6,773 nt of DNA, from NCBI GenBank assembly GCA_014729665.1, contig WJJO01000406.1, positions 1 through 6,773 on the forward strand, in the 5' to 3' direction. Of this stretch, positions 1 through 5,173 are shown piece after piece. The notes below the pieces were generated by a model, which saw nothing but the letters and a program-made list of their open reading frames with translations, was not told the DNA's origin and ran no database searches. The stretch is from Caldifarciminota bacterium (GTDB lineage: Bacteria > Hydrothermota > Tepidihabitantia > B3-TA06). How positions within the stretch are numbered: position 1 is the stretch's first letter; each line of letters starts with the position of its first letter. The position numbers and the translations under genes are program-made.

Positions 1-252
1 CCCCCCTGTTGTGTCATTTGTTCCCGCATAAGCTTTCGACCAAACGATATCGCCCAGAGTATCGGTTTTGAAGAGCCAAAGGGCATTGCCACCTTCTACG
101 TAGGTTGAAGTCCTACCTGTTACGATGTAACCGTCTTCTATCTCTTGTAGACACCAGCAGCCATCCCACTCTTCGGTATCGAAGATTTTTGACCATGTCA
201 CAGCACTAGACACGCTTGCGGCTAGCAGGCTTATTAAAACTAAGCGTTTCAT
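1..252 (-). CDS. Secreted repeat (beta-propeller-like) protein, N-terminal part
   Basis: The first 84 codons of a gene that continues past the left edge of the window. The start ATG (252-250) has a strong Shine-Dalgarno, AGGAGG, at 258-263 with a 5-nt gap. Residues 1-17 (MKRLVLISLLAASVSSA) form a Sec signal peptide with probable cleavage after SSA, so the product should be exported. The mature part starts TWSKIF and contains EDGYIVTG (residues 39-46), ALWLFKTDTLGD (57-68) and a second WSK at 71-73. The two W-S-K units are about 51 residues apart, which fits the start of a tandem beta-propeller-like repeat protein. Such proteins are common in uncultured phyla such as WOR-3, often with a C-terminal sorting domain, but that end is not visible here. 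I cannot name a substrate or function. The gene is probably transcribed from the promoter at 635-662, which would give a long leader. Confidence 0.75.
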   Translation of the reverse strand, partial: MKRLVLISLLAASVSSAVTWSKIFDTEEWDGCWCLQEIEDGYIVTGRTSTYVEGGNALWLFKTDTLGDIVWSKAYAGTNDTTGG

Positions 253-425
253 TTCTTCCTCCTAAAGTTCACCCCAACAAGGTGCTTCGTGCCTTGCCGG
301 GTACCCCGTAGGGTTTGGTTAATAAATTGTTCCTTGTATTTTACCGGGGAATACTTCACACTATACCCCCGGCTGTAGAATTTATCTGGAAGTCTAATTG
401 ATATTCAACCCACATCTCTATATCC

Positions 426-530
426 TTATCTTAAATAACTACATCTAGGTTCTGTGCGGGTTTCTATTGAACTACTTATCCTGCAATCCATTGACTTATC
501 CTTATTTGAATAAGACTTTTTTTCTCGCAT
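426..530 (-). CDS. Possible 34-residue small protein or leader peptide
   Basis: A short reading frame starting at ATG 530-528 and ending at TAA 428-426. An in-frame ATG lies directly before it at 533-531. AGGAGG (535-540) sits 4 nt before the inner ATG, the same spacing as at yajC and the peptidase gene, so the initiation signal looks real. The predicted peptide starts MREKKSYSNK, is rich in Lys, Arg and Ser, has two cysteines and shows no membrane segment. I recognise no family. It lies between the promoter at 635-662 and the secreted-protein gene at 252, in the same orientation, so it could be a leader peptide, a small gene or an eroded relic. A run of seven A near its start could cause slippage. 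Its short length makes chance occurrence quite possible. Confidence 0.25.
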   Translation of the reverse strand: MREKKSYSNKDKSMDCRISSSIETRTEPRCSYLR

Positions 531-634
531 CATGCCTCCTAGATTAGGCAACCTGTATATCCTGATAATCCAAGCCGCCAATTGCTTCGTTGAGTTGTCT
601 TATTCCCCTACTCCATGGAATAAATTGTAACATC

Positions 635-662
635 ATAATACACTTTATGTAATACTTGTCAA
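635..662 (-). promoter_or_regulatory. Sigma70-like promoter for the leftward unit
   Basis: On the minus strand, TTGACA (662-657), a 16-bp spacer and TATTAT (640-635). The predicted transcription start is near 628. This would give a leader of about 375 nt before the secreted-protein gene at 252, with the 34-codon ORF inside it. The -35 is a full consensus match and the -10 matches at five of six bases. Tandem TTGTGCCAA repeats lie 64 bp and more upstream. Confidence 0.6.
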
Positions 663-725
663 GCATTATCAACTGAACCAGAATTGTAATTTTTTGGTAA
701 AAAGCCTATTGATCCACTAGGATGA

Positions 726-755
726 TTGTGCCAAATTTGTGCCAACTTTTTGGCA
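726..755. repeat. Tandem TTGTGCCAA pair plus inverted TTGGCA
   Basis: TTGTGCCAA occurs at 726-734 and again at 737-745, 11 bp apart, or one helical turn. The second copy also forms an inverted repeat, TGCCAA (740-745) with TTGGCA (750-755) around a 4-nt loop. Helically phased direct repeats suggest binding of a protein to one DNA face. Candidates are a transcription factor acting on the promoter at 635-662, or integrase arm-type sites, since similar short tandem repeats often lie beside tRNA-linked integration sites. Neither role is shown by the sequence. Confidence 0.4.
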
Positions 756-866
756 TAAACCATGGAACCAGTGGAAATCATAGACTCCATGGAGGAAATG
801 GAATAATCCCCTAAGCCACTAAAACACGCTGGTTAAGAGGTAAGTCGACTTCTTTCTATACTTATG

Positions 867-904
867 AAAAAAGGGCAAAAAAGGCTCTGAACGGCTTGCA
901 AAGC
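867..904 (-). terminator. Terminator-like hairpin with double U-tract after the tRNA half
   Basis: In the minus-strand RNA, GCUUUG (904-899) can pair with CAGAGC (889-884), giving six pairs including one U-G around a 9-nt loop. A single C and six U (882-877) follow, then GCCC and six more U (872-867). The 5' arm of the hairpin is the anticodon stem-loop of the tRNA fragment. With a start near 937, the transcript would be about 60 nt. The stem is short, so termination efficiency is uncertain. Confidence 0.45.
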
Positions 905-933
905 AGGTGCTCTCCCAGCTGAGCTACGTCCCC
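894..933 (-). pseudogene. 5' half of a tRNA-Ala(UGC) gene, cut in the anticodon stem
   Basis: Read on the minus strand from 933, the sequence has the 5' acceptor strand GGGGACG, TA, a D-arm with paired GCTC/GAGC around AGCTGGGA, a linker A, the 5' anticodon stem CCTGC and the loop TTTGCAA with anticodon TGC (900-898), which is alanine. The 3' anticodon strand should read GCAGG but only GC remains (895-894), and then the match is lost. No T-arm motif of the GGTTCRA type and no 3' acceptor strand can be found downstream to position 1, so this copy cannot make a normal tRNA. Its promoter (944-971) is intact. Possible explanations are a scar of integration in the anticodon stem-loop, a small RNA derived from the tRNA, a split or interrupted tRNA, or a chimeric assembly join at 893/894. 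Confidence 0.85.
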
Positions 934-943
934 GGAACACTTA

Positions 944-971
944 ATTATAAATCCTGAGAGAGTAGTGTCAA
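944..971 (-). promoter_or_regulatory. Perfect-consensus sigma70 promoter of the tRNA-Ala fragment
   Basis: On the minus strand, TTGACA (971-966), a 16-bp spacer and TATAAT (949-944). Both hexamers match consensus exactly. The predicted start is near 937, about 4 nt before the first base of the tRNA sequence at 933, which is typical for a tRNA gene. The promoter lies between the end of the peptidase gene (1009) and the tRNA half, and nothing in it looks decayed. Confidence 0.8.
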
Positions 972-1008
972 CACGGAGTGTTTTTTCAGACCGGTGGGTT
1001 ACTTCCTG

Positions 1009-3060
1009 CTACTTAACATCTAACGTCTTGAATAAAAACGAGTAGATATCCGCGGCCTGTTCTATCAACTTTGCAGTCGGTTTGCCGTGTCCGTGGCCTG
1101 CTTTACGCTCCACCCTGAGCAGTACCGGATTATTGCAAGTTGATTTCTCCTGCAGGGTTGCTGTAAACTTGAAGGAGTGCGCGGGCCATACCCGGTCGTC
1201 GGTATCGGCGGTTGTTATCAAAACGGGAGGATACTCGGCACCTTTCATAATGTTGTGCAGGGGCGAGTAGGCGTAAAGGAACTTGAAGTGATCCGGATTA
1301 TCCGGGTCACCGTACTCGGGAACCCAGTATTTACCTATCGTCCATTTATGATAACGAAGCATGTCGATTACCGGAACCCCGCATACTACCGCGCCGAAAA
1401 GGCCGGGGCGCTGAAGCATACTGGCGGCAACGAGCAGCCCTCCGTTGCTTCCTCCGCTGATAGCCAGTTTCCCTTCACGTGTGTATTTATTCTCTATCAG
1501 GTATTCGGCGGCTGAGATGAAATCGTCGAAAACATTCTGCTTGCGAGAAAGCATCCCTGCCTTATGCCACTCCTCCCCGTACTCGTTCCCGCCCCTGATA
1601 TTTGCCAGTGCGAAAATTCCCCCTTTCTCGATCCACGCAAGGTTTGAGATTGAAAAGACCGGCAGGCGACTAACAGTAAATCCACCGTACCCGTTAAGTA
1701 TTACTGGATTCCTGCCGTCCAGATTCAATCCCTTCCTGTGGGTAATAAACATGGGTATCCTGGTTCCGTCACGGGAGCTATAAAATACCTGCTTCGTTTC
1801 GTATTCATCGGGATTGAACTCCACATCAGGTTCGGCGATCAACTCGAGTTCGTCCTCCTCGAAATCGAACCGGAATACCGACGTGGGGTAATGGAAGGAG
1901 GTGAACAAAAAGAACATCTCTTTATGGTATGACTTTCCTGTAACAGTCCCTACGGTTCCGAAGGTGGGAAGCGCTATCTCCTTCAGGAAACCGCCTTCCA
2001 GATCATATAAAACAAGCTTGTTACAGGCATGATGCATGTACTTCAAGACCATCCGGTTGTTTACGACTATCCCGGACTGCAGGGTGTCTTCCGTCTCCGG
2101 GATTATCTCTTTGAAGCGACCGTCTCCGGAACCGGCAACATCTATAACGACAATCCTGCCCCGTGGCGCATCGAGGTCTGTTAAGAAGAAAAACACGGAT
2201 CCCTGATTGTGGATAAAGAGATACTTCGATTCCATCTTATCCAGAAGCTTTACGAACCTTCCATCCGGCTCCCTGCGATAGTAGATTCGATTACGACGGT
2301 CGGTTCCATGACTTACGTGGAGAATCAGGTAGGCACCGTCTTCTGTCAGGAAAGGAGTAAAGATGAGTTCCTTGTTGTCTCTGTCTTCGTACACCAGTTC
2401 ATCCTCGTCCTGTGAGGTATTCAATTTGTGGAAGCATACGCGGCTGTAGTTATTCCTGTCCTCATCTGCAACCGAACCTGCTTCGGGGTACCGGTTATAG
2501 TAAAATCCCGACCCGTCGTTCTTCCAGGCTATCTGTGAAAACCTGCACCAATGAAGGGTTTCGGGTAACTCTTTACCGGTCTGGATATCCAGAATCCTTA
2601 CATCCTGCCAGTCTGAACCGGATTCTCCTCTTCCGTAAGCGATGAGGTTCCCGTCTTTGGAAACAGCAATCCTCTCCAATGCCGATGTTCCGTCATCGCT
2701 CCAGGTGTTCGGATCGATCGCAACCTTCCCGGCTCCTTTCAGACCTTCCTTAACGTAAAGAACCGACTGGTTCTGCAGACCGTCATTTCTGAAAAAGAAA
2801 TAACGTTCTCCTCTTTTGACAAAAAGACCGAACTTTTCGAAGTTCCATAGCTCCCTTAATCGCATAGATATTTCGTCGAACTCTTTTCCCTTCCTGAGGA
2901 AGCCATACGTTATCTCATTCTGGGCTTCGACCCATTTTTTTACTTCAGCGGATTCTACCTCTTCCATCCACCGGTAAGGATCGGGTACTTTAACTCCATT
3001 ATAGTCCTCTACGACGTCCGTCTTCCTTAGTGAGGGGTATCTTATCAACTCATCTTTCAT
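1009..3060 (-). CDS. Prolyl oligopeptidase (serine peptidase family S9A)
   Basis: A 683-residue protein, near the usual 680-710 for prolyl endopeptidase, which cleaves short peptides after proline. No signal peptide is seen, so it should act in the cytoplasm. Residues 1-75 hold the N-terminal segment with DPYRWMEE (27-34). Residues about 76-420 form the beta-propeller that limits substrate size. Residues about 425-683 are the alpha/beta-hydrolase domain. By alignment from memory with porcine enzyme, the triad is Ser538 in GGSNGG, Asp621 in DTDDRVWP and His656 in AGHGHGKPT. Substrate-binding Asn539, Trp579 and Arg623 are also present. The start ATG at 3060 is supported by AAGGAG (3065-3070), 4 nt upstream. 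The gene is divergent from yajC and has a candidate promoter at 3127-3154. Nothing suggests inactivation. Exact cleavage preference within the S9A family is inferred. Confidence 0.95.
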   Translation of the reverse strand: MKDELIRYPSLRKTDVVEDYNGVKVPDPYRWMEEVESAEVKKWVEAQNEITYGFLRKGKEFDEISMRLRELWNFEKFGLFVKRGERYFFFRNDGLQNQSVLYVKEGLKGAGKVAIDPNTWSDDGTSALERIAVSKDGNLIAYGRGESGSDWQDVRILDIQTGKELPETLHWCRFSQIAWKNDGSGFYYNRYPEAGSVADEDRNNYSRVCFHKLNTSQDEDELVYEDRDNKELIFTPFLTEDGAYLILHVSHGTDRRNRIYYRREPDGRFVKLLDKMESKYLFIHNQGSVFFFLTDLDAPRGRIVVIDVAGSGDGRFKEIIPETEDTLQSGIVVNNRMVLKYMHHACNKLVLYDLEGGFLKEIALPTFGTVGTVTGKSYHKEMFFLFTSFHYPTSVFRFDFEEDELELIAEPDVEFNPDEYETKQVFYSSRDGTRIPMFITHRKGLNLDGRNPVILNGYGGFTVSRLPVFSISNLAWIEKGGIFALANIRGGNEYGEEWHKAGMLSRKQNVFDDFISAAEYLIENKYTREGKLAISGGSNGGLLVAASMLQRPGLFGAVVCGVPVIDMLRYHKWTIGKYWVPEYGDPDNPDHFKFLYAYSPLHNIMKGAEYPPVLITTADTDDRVWPAHSFKFTATLQEKSTCNNPVLLRVERKAGHGHGKPTAKLIEQAADIYSFLFKTLDVK

Positions 3061-3126
3061 CTTACTCCTTCTGGTTTTGACTGGGCACCTCTTAACTGCA
3101 AACTCATGTATCTCTTTTCAGGTATT

Positions 3127-3154
3127 AGTTTAAGGTTTTGCATAAATGAGTCAA
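3127..3154 (-). promoter_or_regulatory. Candidate promoter of the prolyl oligopeptidase gene
   Basis: On the minus strand, TTGACT (3154-3149), a 16-bp spacer and TAAACT (3132-3127). The predicted start near 3120 gives a leader of about 60 nt to the ATG at 3060. The -35 matches at five of six bases; the -10 is weaker, at four of six. The spacer matches the other promoters in this window. Confidence 0.45.
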
Positions 3155-3174
3155 CCCTCTCACCGCATGGGCTT

Positions 3175-3192
3175 CAGATTTGACATAATCTG
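3175..3192. promoter_or_regulatory. Inverted repeat over the yajC -35, candidate operator
   Basis: CAGATT (3175-3180) and AATCTG (3187-3192) form a perfect 6-bp inverted repeat with a 6-bp centre. The centre contains most of the yajC -35 element (3180-3185). A dimeric regulator bound here would block RNA polymerase at yajC, and it lies only about 20 bp from the -35 of the divergent peptidase promoter. A dyad this short can also occur by chance. Confidence 0.3.
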
Positions 3193-3207
3193 CCATATGT
3201 GTAGAAT
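3180..3207 (+). promoter_or_regulatory. Sigma70-like promoter of yajC-fmt
   Basis: TTGACA (3180-3185), a 16-bp spacer and TAGAAT (3202-3207). The predicted start near 3214 gives a leader of about 21 nt that carries GGAGG (3226-3230) 4 nt before the yajC ATG at 3235. The position and the match quality make this a convincing promoter. Confidence 0.7.
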
Positions 3208-3234
3208 AAAGGTTCAATTGAAATCGGAGGCATA

Positions 3235-3699
3235 ATGATTTTTAAACTTGGATTGGTGTTTTTGCTAGTGGGTCAGGCGACCCCAACGGGTGAGGCGGAG
3301 CCGGTGGAATCTGAACCGACAACGGTTGTTGAAGATGAGGGTACCGAGGTTGCAGAACCCGGCACCGAACTCGAGGAAACCGAGGCGGTAACCGATACGG
3401 CAGGTCAACCTGCCGATTCGACTGCGGTCGAGGGCAAAAAGCCCAAGAGGCCCTGGCTTACCTGGGTCATTCTACTCGGTGTACTGGTTGTATTCTACCT
3501 TTTGATGATCCTTCCCCAGCGAAGGCGTCAGAAGAAACATCAGCAGATGTTAAAATCCCTCAACCGCGGAGACAGGATTATGACGAACGGTGGTGTGGTA
3601 GGAACCATATCAAAGGTCAAGGAAGAAACCTTCGTCATTAAAACCGCGGGTAAAACGGAAATTGAGATAGATAAATCCGTTGTGCAGCAGAAGAAGTAA
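3235..3699 (+). CDS. yajC: Preprotein translocase accessory subunit YajC, with acidic N-terminal extension
   Basis: A 154-residue inner-membrane protein of the YajC family, which associates with SecDF-SecYEG and supports protein export. The family core is clear: a transmembrane helix at about 74-93, a basic stop (QRRRQKK, 95-101), the segment LKSLNRGDRIMTNGGVVGTI (106-125) and a small beta-rich tail. Ahead of the core is an unusual extension. Residues 1-13 are hydrophobic and resemble a signal peptide or first membrane segment. Residues 20-66 contain 16 Asp/Glu, and no Lys or Arg occurs from 5 to 67. Many YajC proteins are about 85-110 residues with short N-termini, so this one is long. The ATG at 3235 has GGAGG 4 nt upstream and its own promoter. 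fmt follows with overlap or a 1-nt gap. No secD or secF is in the window. Confidence 0.9.
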   Translation: MIFKLGLVFLLVGQATPTGEAEPVESEPTTVVEDEGTEVAEPGTELEETEAVTDTAGQPADSTAVEGKKPKRPWLTWVILLGVLVVFYLLMILPQRRRQKKHQQMLKSLNRGDRIMTNGGVVGTISKVKEETFVIKTAGKTEIEIDKSVVQQKK

Positions 3700-3700
3700 G

Positions 3701-4630
3701 CTGAAGATAGTATACTTGGGCACCGCCGCGATTGGAATACCCCTGTTGCGGCGGTGCGATTCTTTGTGGGAGGTAACAGGGATTATTACCGCACCTGACA
3801 GACCCATGGGAAGGGGAAAGCGCCTTAAACCAACGCCTGTTAAGGAAGCGGGGTTGGAACTGGGAATCGAGGTTTACCAGCCATCCGACGTCAACTCCCA
3901 CGAATCGATCCAATGGTGCAGGGAACGTAATCCTGAAGCGTTCGTGCTGTTCGCTTACGGACAGATTCTTACAAATACACTTCTGGGTATACCAAGGTGG
4001 GCGTTGAACGTTCATCCCTCATTGCTGCCTCGTTACAGGGGAGCGGCCCCTATTCAACGCGCGATTATGGCAGGTGAAAACGAAACCGGTATATCTATCA
4101 TTCAGATGGAACCAAGGGTCGATGCAGGCGGGATACTTGCGCAGGAACCCCTGCCTATCGATCCCGAAGACACCTACGGAGACCTTGCCGAGCACGTTTC
4201 TCGCGCTGCACCATACCTGGTTGAGAAGGCGTTGACAGGTCTCAAGGATAGAAGCCTGATCCCGAGACCTCAACCCGAACAGGGAATAACCAGTGCACCG
4301 AGGATTCGCAAAGAGGAGCGTATCATTACTTGGGAAGAGCCGGTAACCAGTATTCACAATCGTATACGCGCACTCTCTCCCACCCCGCTCGCATACACCT
4401 GGTTCAGACATAAAAGACTCGAGATTGTTCGATCGCAGATAGCCGACCTCGAGGGTTCGGGTAAACCGGGCACCCTGGTTTCAGAAAGCGGCATGCTGAT
4501 GGTCCAGTGCGGAGTTGGATTCCTTGAGGTTCTAATACTCAAGCCCGAGGGGAAGAAGGAGATGGATTCGCAAGCCTTCGTAAACGGCTATCGGCCTTCC
4601 GAAAACGACATACTCGGCTACAAACATTAG
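3701..4630 (+). CDS. fmt: Methionyl-tRNA formyltransferase
   Basis: Fmt transfers a formyl group from 10-formyl-tetrahydrofolate to Met-tRNA(fMet) for translation initiation. Counting from CTG 3701 (309 residues), the N-terminal Rossmann-type domain begins LKIVYLGT. The catalytic motif NVHPSLLPRYRGAAPIQ starts at residue 103, with Asn103 and His105, and the conserved Asp is Asp141 in VDAGG. The C-terminal OB-fold part contains SAPRIRKEER and ends GYRPSENDILG. The start is unclear. No ATG or GTG fits. CTG 3701 lies 1 nt after the yajC stop and gives the normal Fmt N-terminus. TTG 3680, inside yajC, adds seven residues (MCSRRSK) for 316 in all. Neither has a strong Shine-Dalgarno; GAAG-like purines precede 3701. 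Coupling to yajC translation is likely. The deformylase gene def, often next to fmt, is not present here. Confidence 0.92.
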   Translation: MKIVYLGTAAIGIPLLRRCDSLWEVTGIITAPDRPMGRGKRLKPTPVKEAGLELGIEVYQPSDVNSHESIQWCRERNPEAFVLFAYGQILTNTLLGIPRWALNVHPSLLPRYRGAAPIQRAIMAGENETGISIIQMEPRVDAGGILAQEPLPIDPEDTYGDLAEHVSRAAPYLVEKALTGLKDRSLIPRPQPEQGITSAPRIRKEERIITWEEPVTSIHNRIRALSPTPLAYTWFRHKRLEIVRSQIADLEGSGKPGTLVSESGMLMVQCGVGFLEVLILKPEGKKEMDSQAFVNGYRPSENDILGYKH

Positions 4631-4647
4631 CCTGTTACTTCGACCCG

Positions 4648-4675
4648 TTGACTTTCATCCCTCAATCCGCATAAT
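4648..4675 (+). promoter_or_regulatory. Promoter placed for a leaderless lptE mRNA
   Basis: TTGACT (4648-4653), a 16-bp spacer and CATAAT (4670-4675). Six bases separate the -10 from the A of the lptE ATG at 4682, so the predicted transcription start coincides with the start codon. No Shine-Dalgarno precedes that ATG, which is what a leaderless transcript would show. The element sits in the 51-bp gap after fmt and would make lptE the head of a separate unit. Confidence 0.55.
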
Positions 4676-4681
4676 TCAGCA

Positions 4682-5173
4682 ATGCAAAAAATCTTGACCC
4701 GTACACTCGTATTGGCTTTTGCGTATCTTGGATGTGTTGGATGCTGCGGTTATTCTACACGTTCTCTGCTTCCGACCTACATAAAGACCATACATGTAAC
4801 CGATGTAGAGAACCGAACCCTGCGCTCCCTTATAGGCGAGGATTTATTCGATCAACTCATCTTTTCATTCTCCAGGGACGGCCGCCTGCGTGTCTCTCCG
4901 GATGAATCGGCGGACCTGCTTTTAGAGGTTACCGTAACCTCATACAATCGCTCCGCAGCCACCTACGATAATCAAAGGAACATATCCGAGTGGCGCTATC
5001 AGCTTAGACTCAAGGGCATTTGTACCGATCAGGTCAAGAGTAATACCCTATGGGAAGGAGAAGAAACAGTATTCGAGATCGTATCTGCAGATTTAGACGA
5101 AGAGGAGGGAATAAGTACCCTCATCGAAACAGCAGTCGATCGAATCGTACGGAACGTCCTCCTGGCATGGTAG
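4682..5173 (+). CDS. lptE: LptE-family LPS-assembly lipoprotein
   Basis: A 163-residue lipoprotein. LptE plugs the LptD barrel in the outer membrane and helps deliver LPS to the cell surface. Residues 1-17 form a signal peptide (MQKILTRTLVLAFAYLG), followed by three cysteines at 18, 21 and 22 and then GYSTRSLLP (23-31). The family normally has a lipid-bearing Cys just before GY. Here no site is a perfect lipobox, so Cys18, Cys21 and Cys22 are all candidates. The pattern YIKTIHVTDVENRT (33-46), then IGEDLFDQLIFSFSRDGRLRV (51-71), then SADLLLEVTVTSYNRS (76-91) matches LptE of deep-branching diderms. The length is typical. The ATG at 4682 has no Shine-Dalgarno and lies 6 nt after a -10 box. The 3' end overlaps the methyltransferase gene by 7 bp. 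lptD is not in the window. Confidence 0.85.
   Translation: MQKILTRTLVLAFAYLGCVGCCGYSTRSLLPTYIKTIHVTDVENRTLRSLIGEDLFDQLIFSFSRDGRLRVSPDESADLLLEVTVTSYNRSAATYDNQRNISEWRYQLRLKGICTDQVKSNTLWEGEETVFEIVSADLDEEEGISTLIETAVDRIVRNVLLAW

Larger units (their letters stand above)
253..893. other. AT-rich intergenic stretch, no confident gene
   Basis: About 640 bases, clearly richer in A and T than the flanking genes, without a long reading frame on either strand. It contains the promoter at 635-662, the small ORF at 426-530, tandem 9-mers at 726-745, three CCATGGA copies (613-619, 760-766, 787-793) and the perfect 10-bp palindrome CTCCATGGAG at 785-794. It also has a pair of GC-rich complementary arms, CCGGGG (344-349) and CCCCGG (367-372), which could form a leader hairpin. 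Because it abuts a tRNA gene cut off in the anticodon stem, it may be the decayed end of an integrated element, but no integrase or transposase remnant can be read in it. Confidence 0.5.

Noticed and set aside
278..296. A hairpin CAAGG/CCTTG just before the secreted-protein gene
   Set aside because: In the relevant minus-strand RNA it has only five pairs before a mismatch. It is too weak to call a regulatory element and has no U-tract.
544..633. A 29-codon frame (minus) starting one base after the -10 box of the 635-662 promoter
   Set aside because: Its ATG lies upstream of the predicted transcription start and it has no Shine-Dalgarno. The protein-like ending (QLNEAIGGLDYQ) is too short to support a gene.
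726..755. A CRISPR array or riboswitch at the TTGTGCCAA repeats
   Set aside because: There are only two 9-bp copies, 11 bp apart, with no spacers, no cas gene and no recognisable riboswitch fold.
970..986. A plus-strand terminator, AACAC-GGA-GTGTT followed by T's
   Set aside because: The stem is only 5 bp, it overlaps the -35 of the tRNA promoter, and no plus-strand gene lies upstream to be terminated.
1177..1515. Open frames of up to 112 codons on the plus strand inside the peptidase gene
   Set aside because: They are antisense to a well-conserved enzyme, have no recognisable domain and no start signals.
3638..4411. Minus-strand frames of 125 and 130 codons opposite yajC and fmt
   Set aside because: They lie opposite conserved catalytic regions of real genes and their translations show no family features.
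5050..5166. An N-terminal extension of the methyltransferase from an in-frame ATG at 5050
   Set aside because: Its 39 residues are Arg-rich, lie wholly inside lptE in another frame and precede the TRAM domain. They look like a shadow of lptE.
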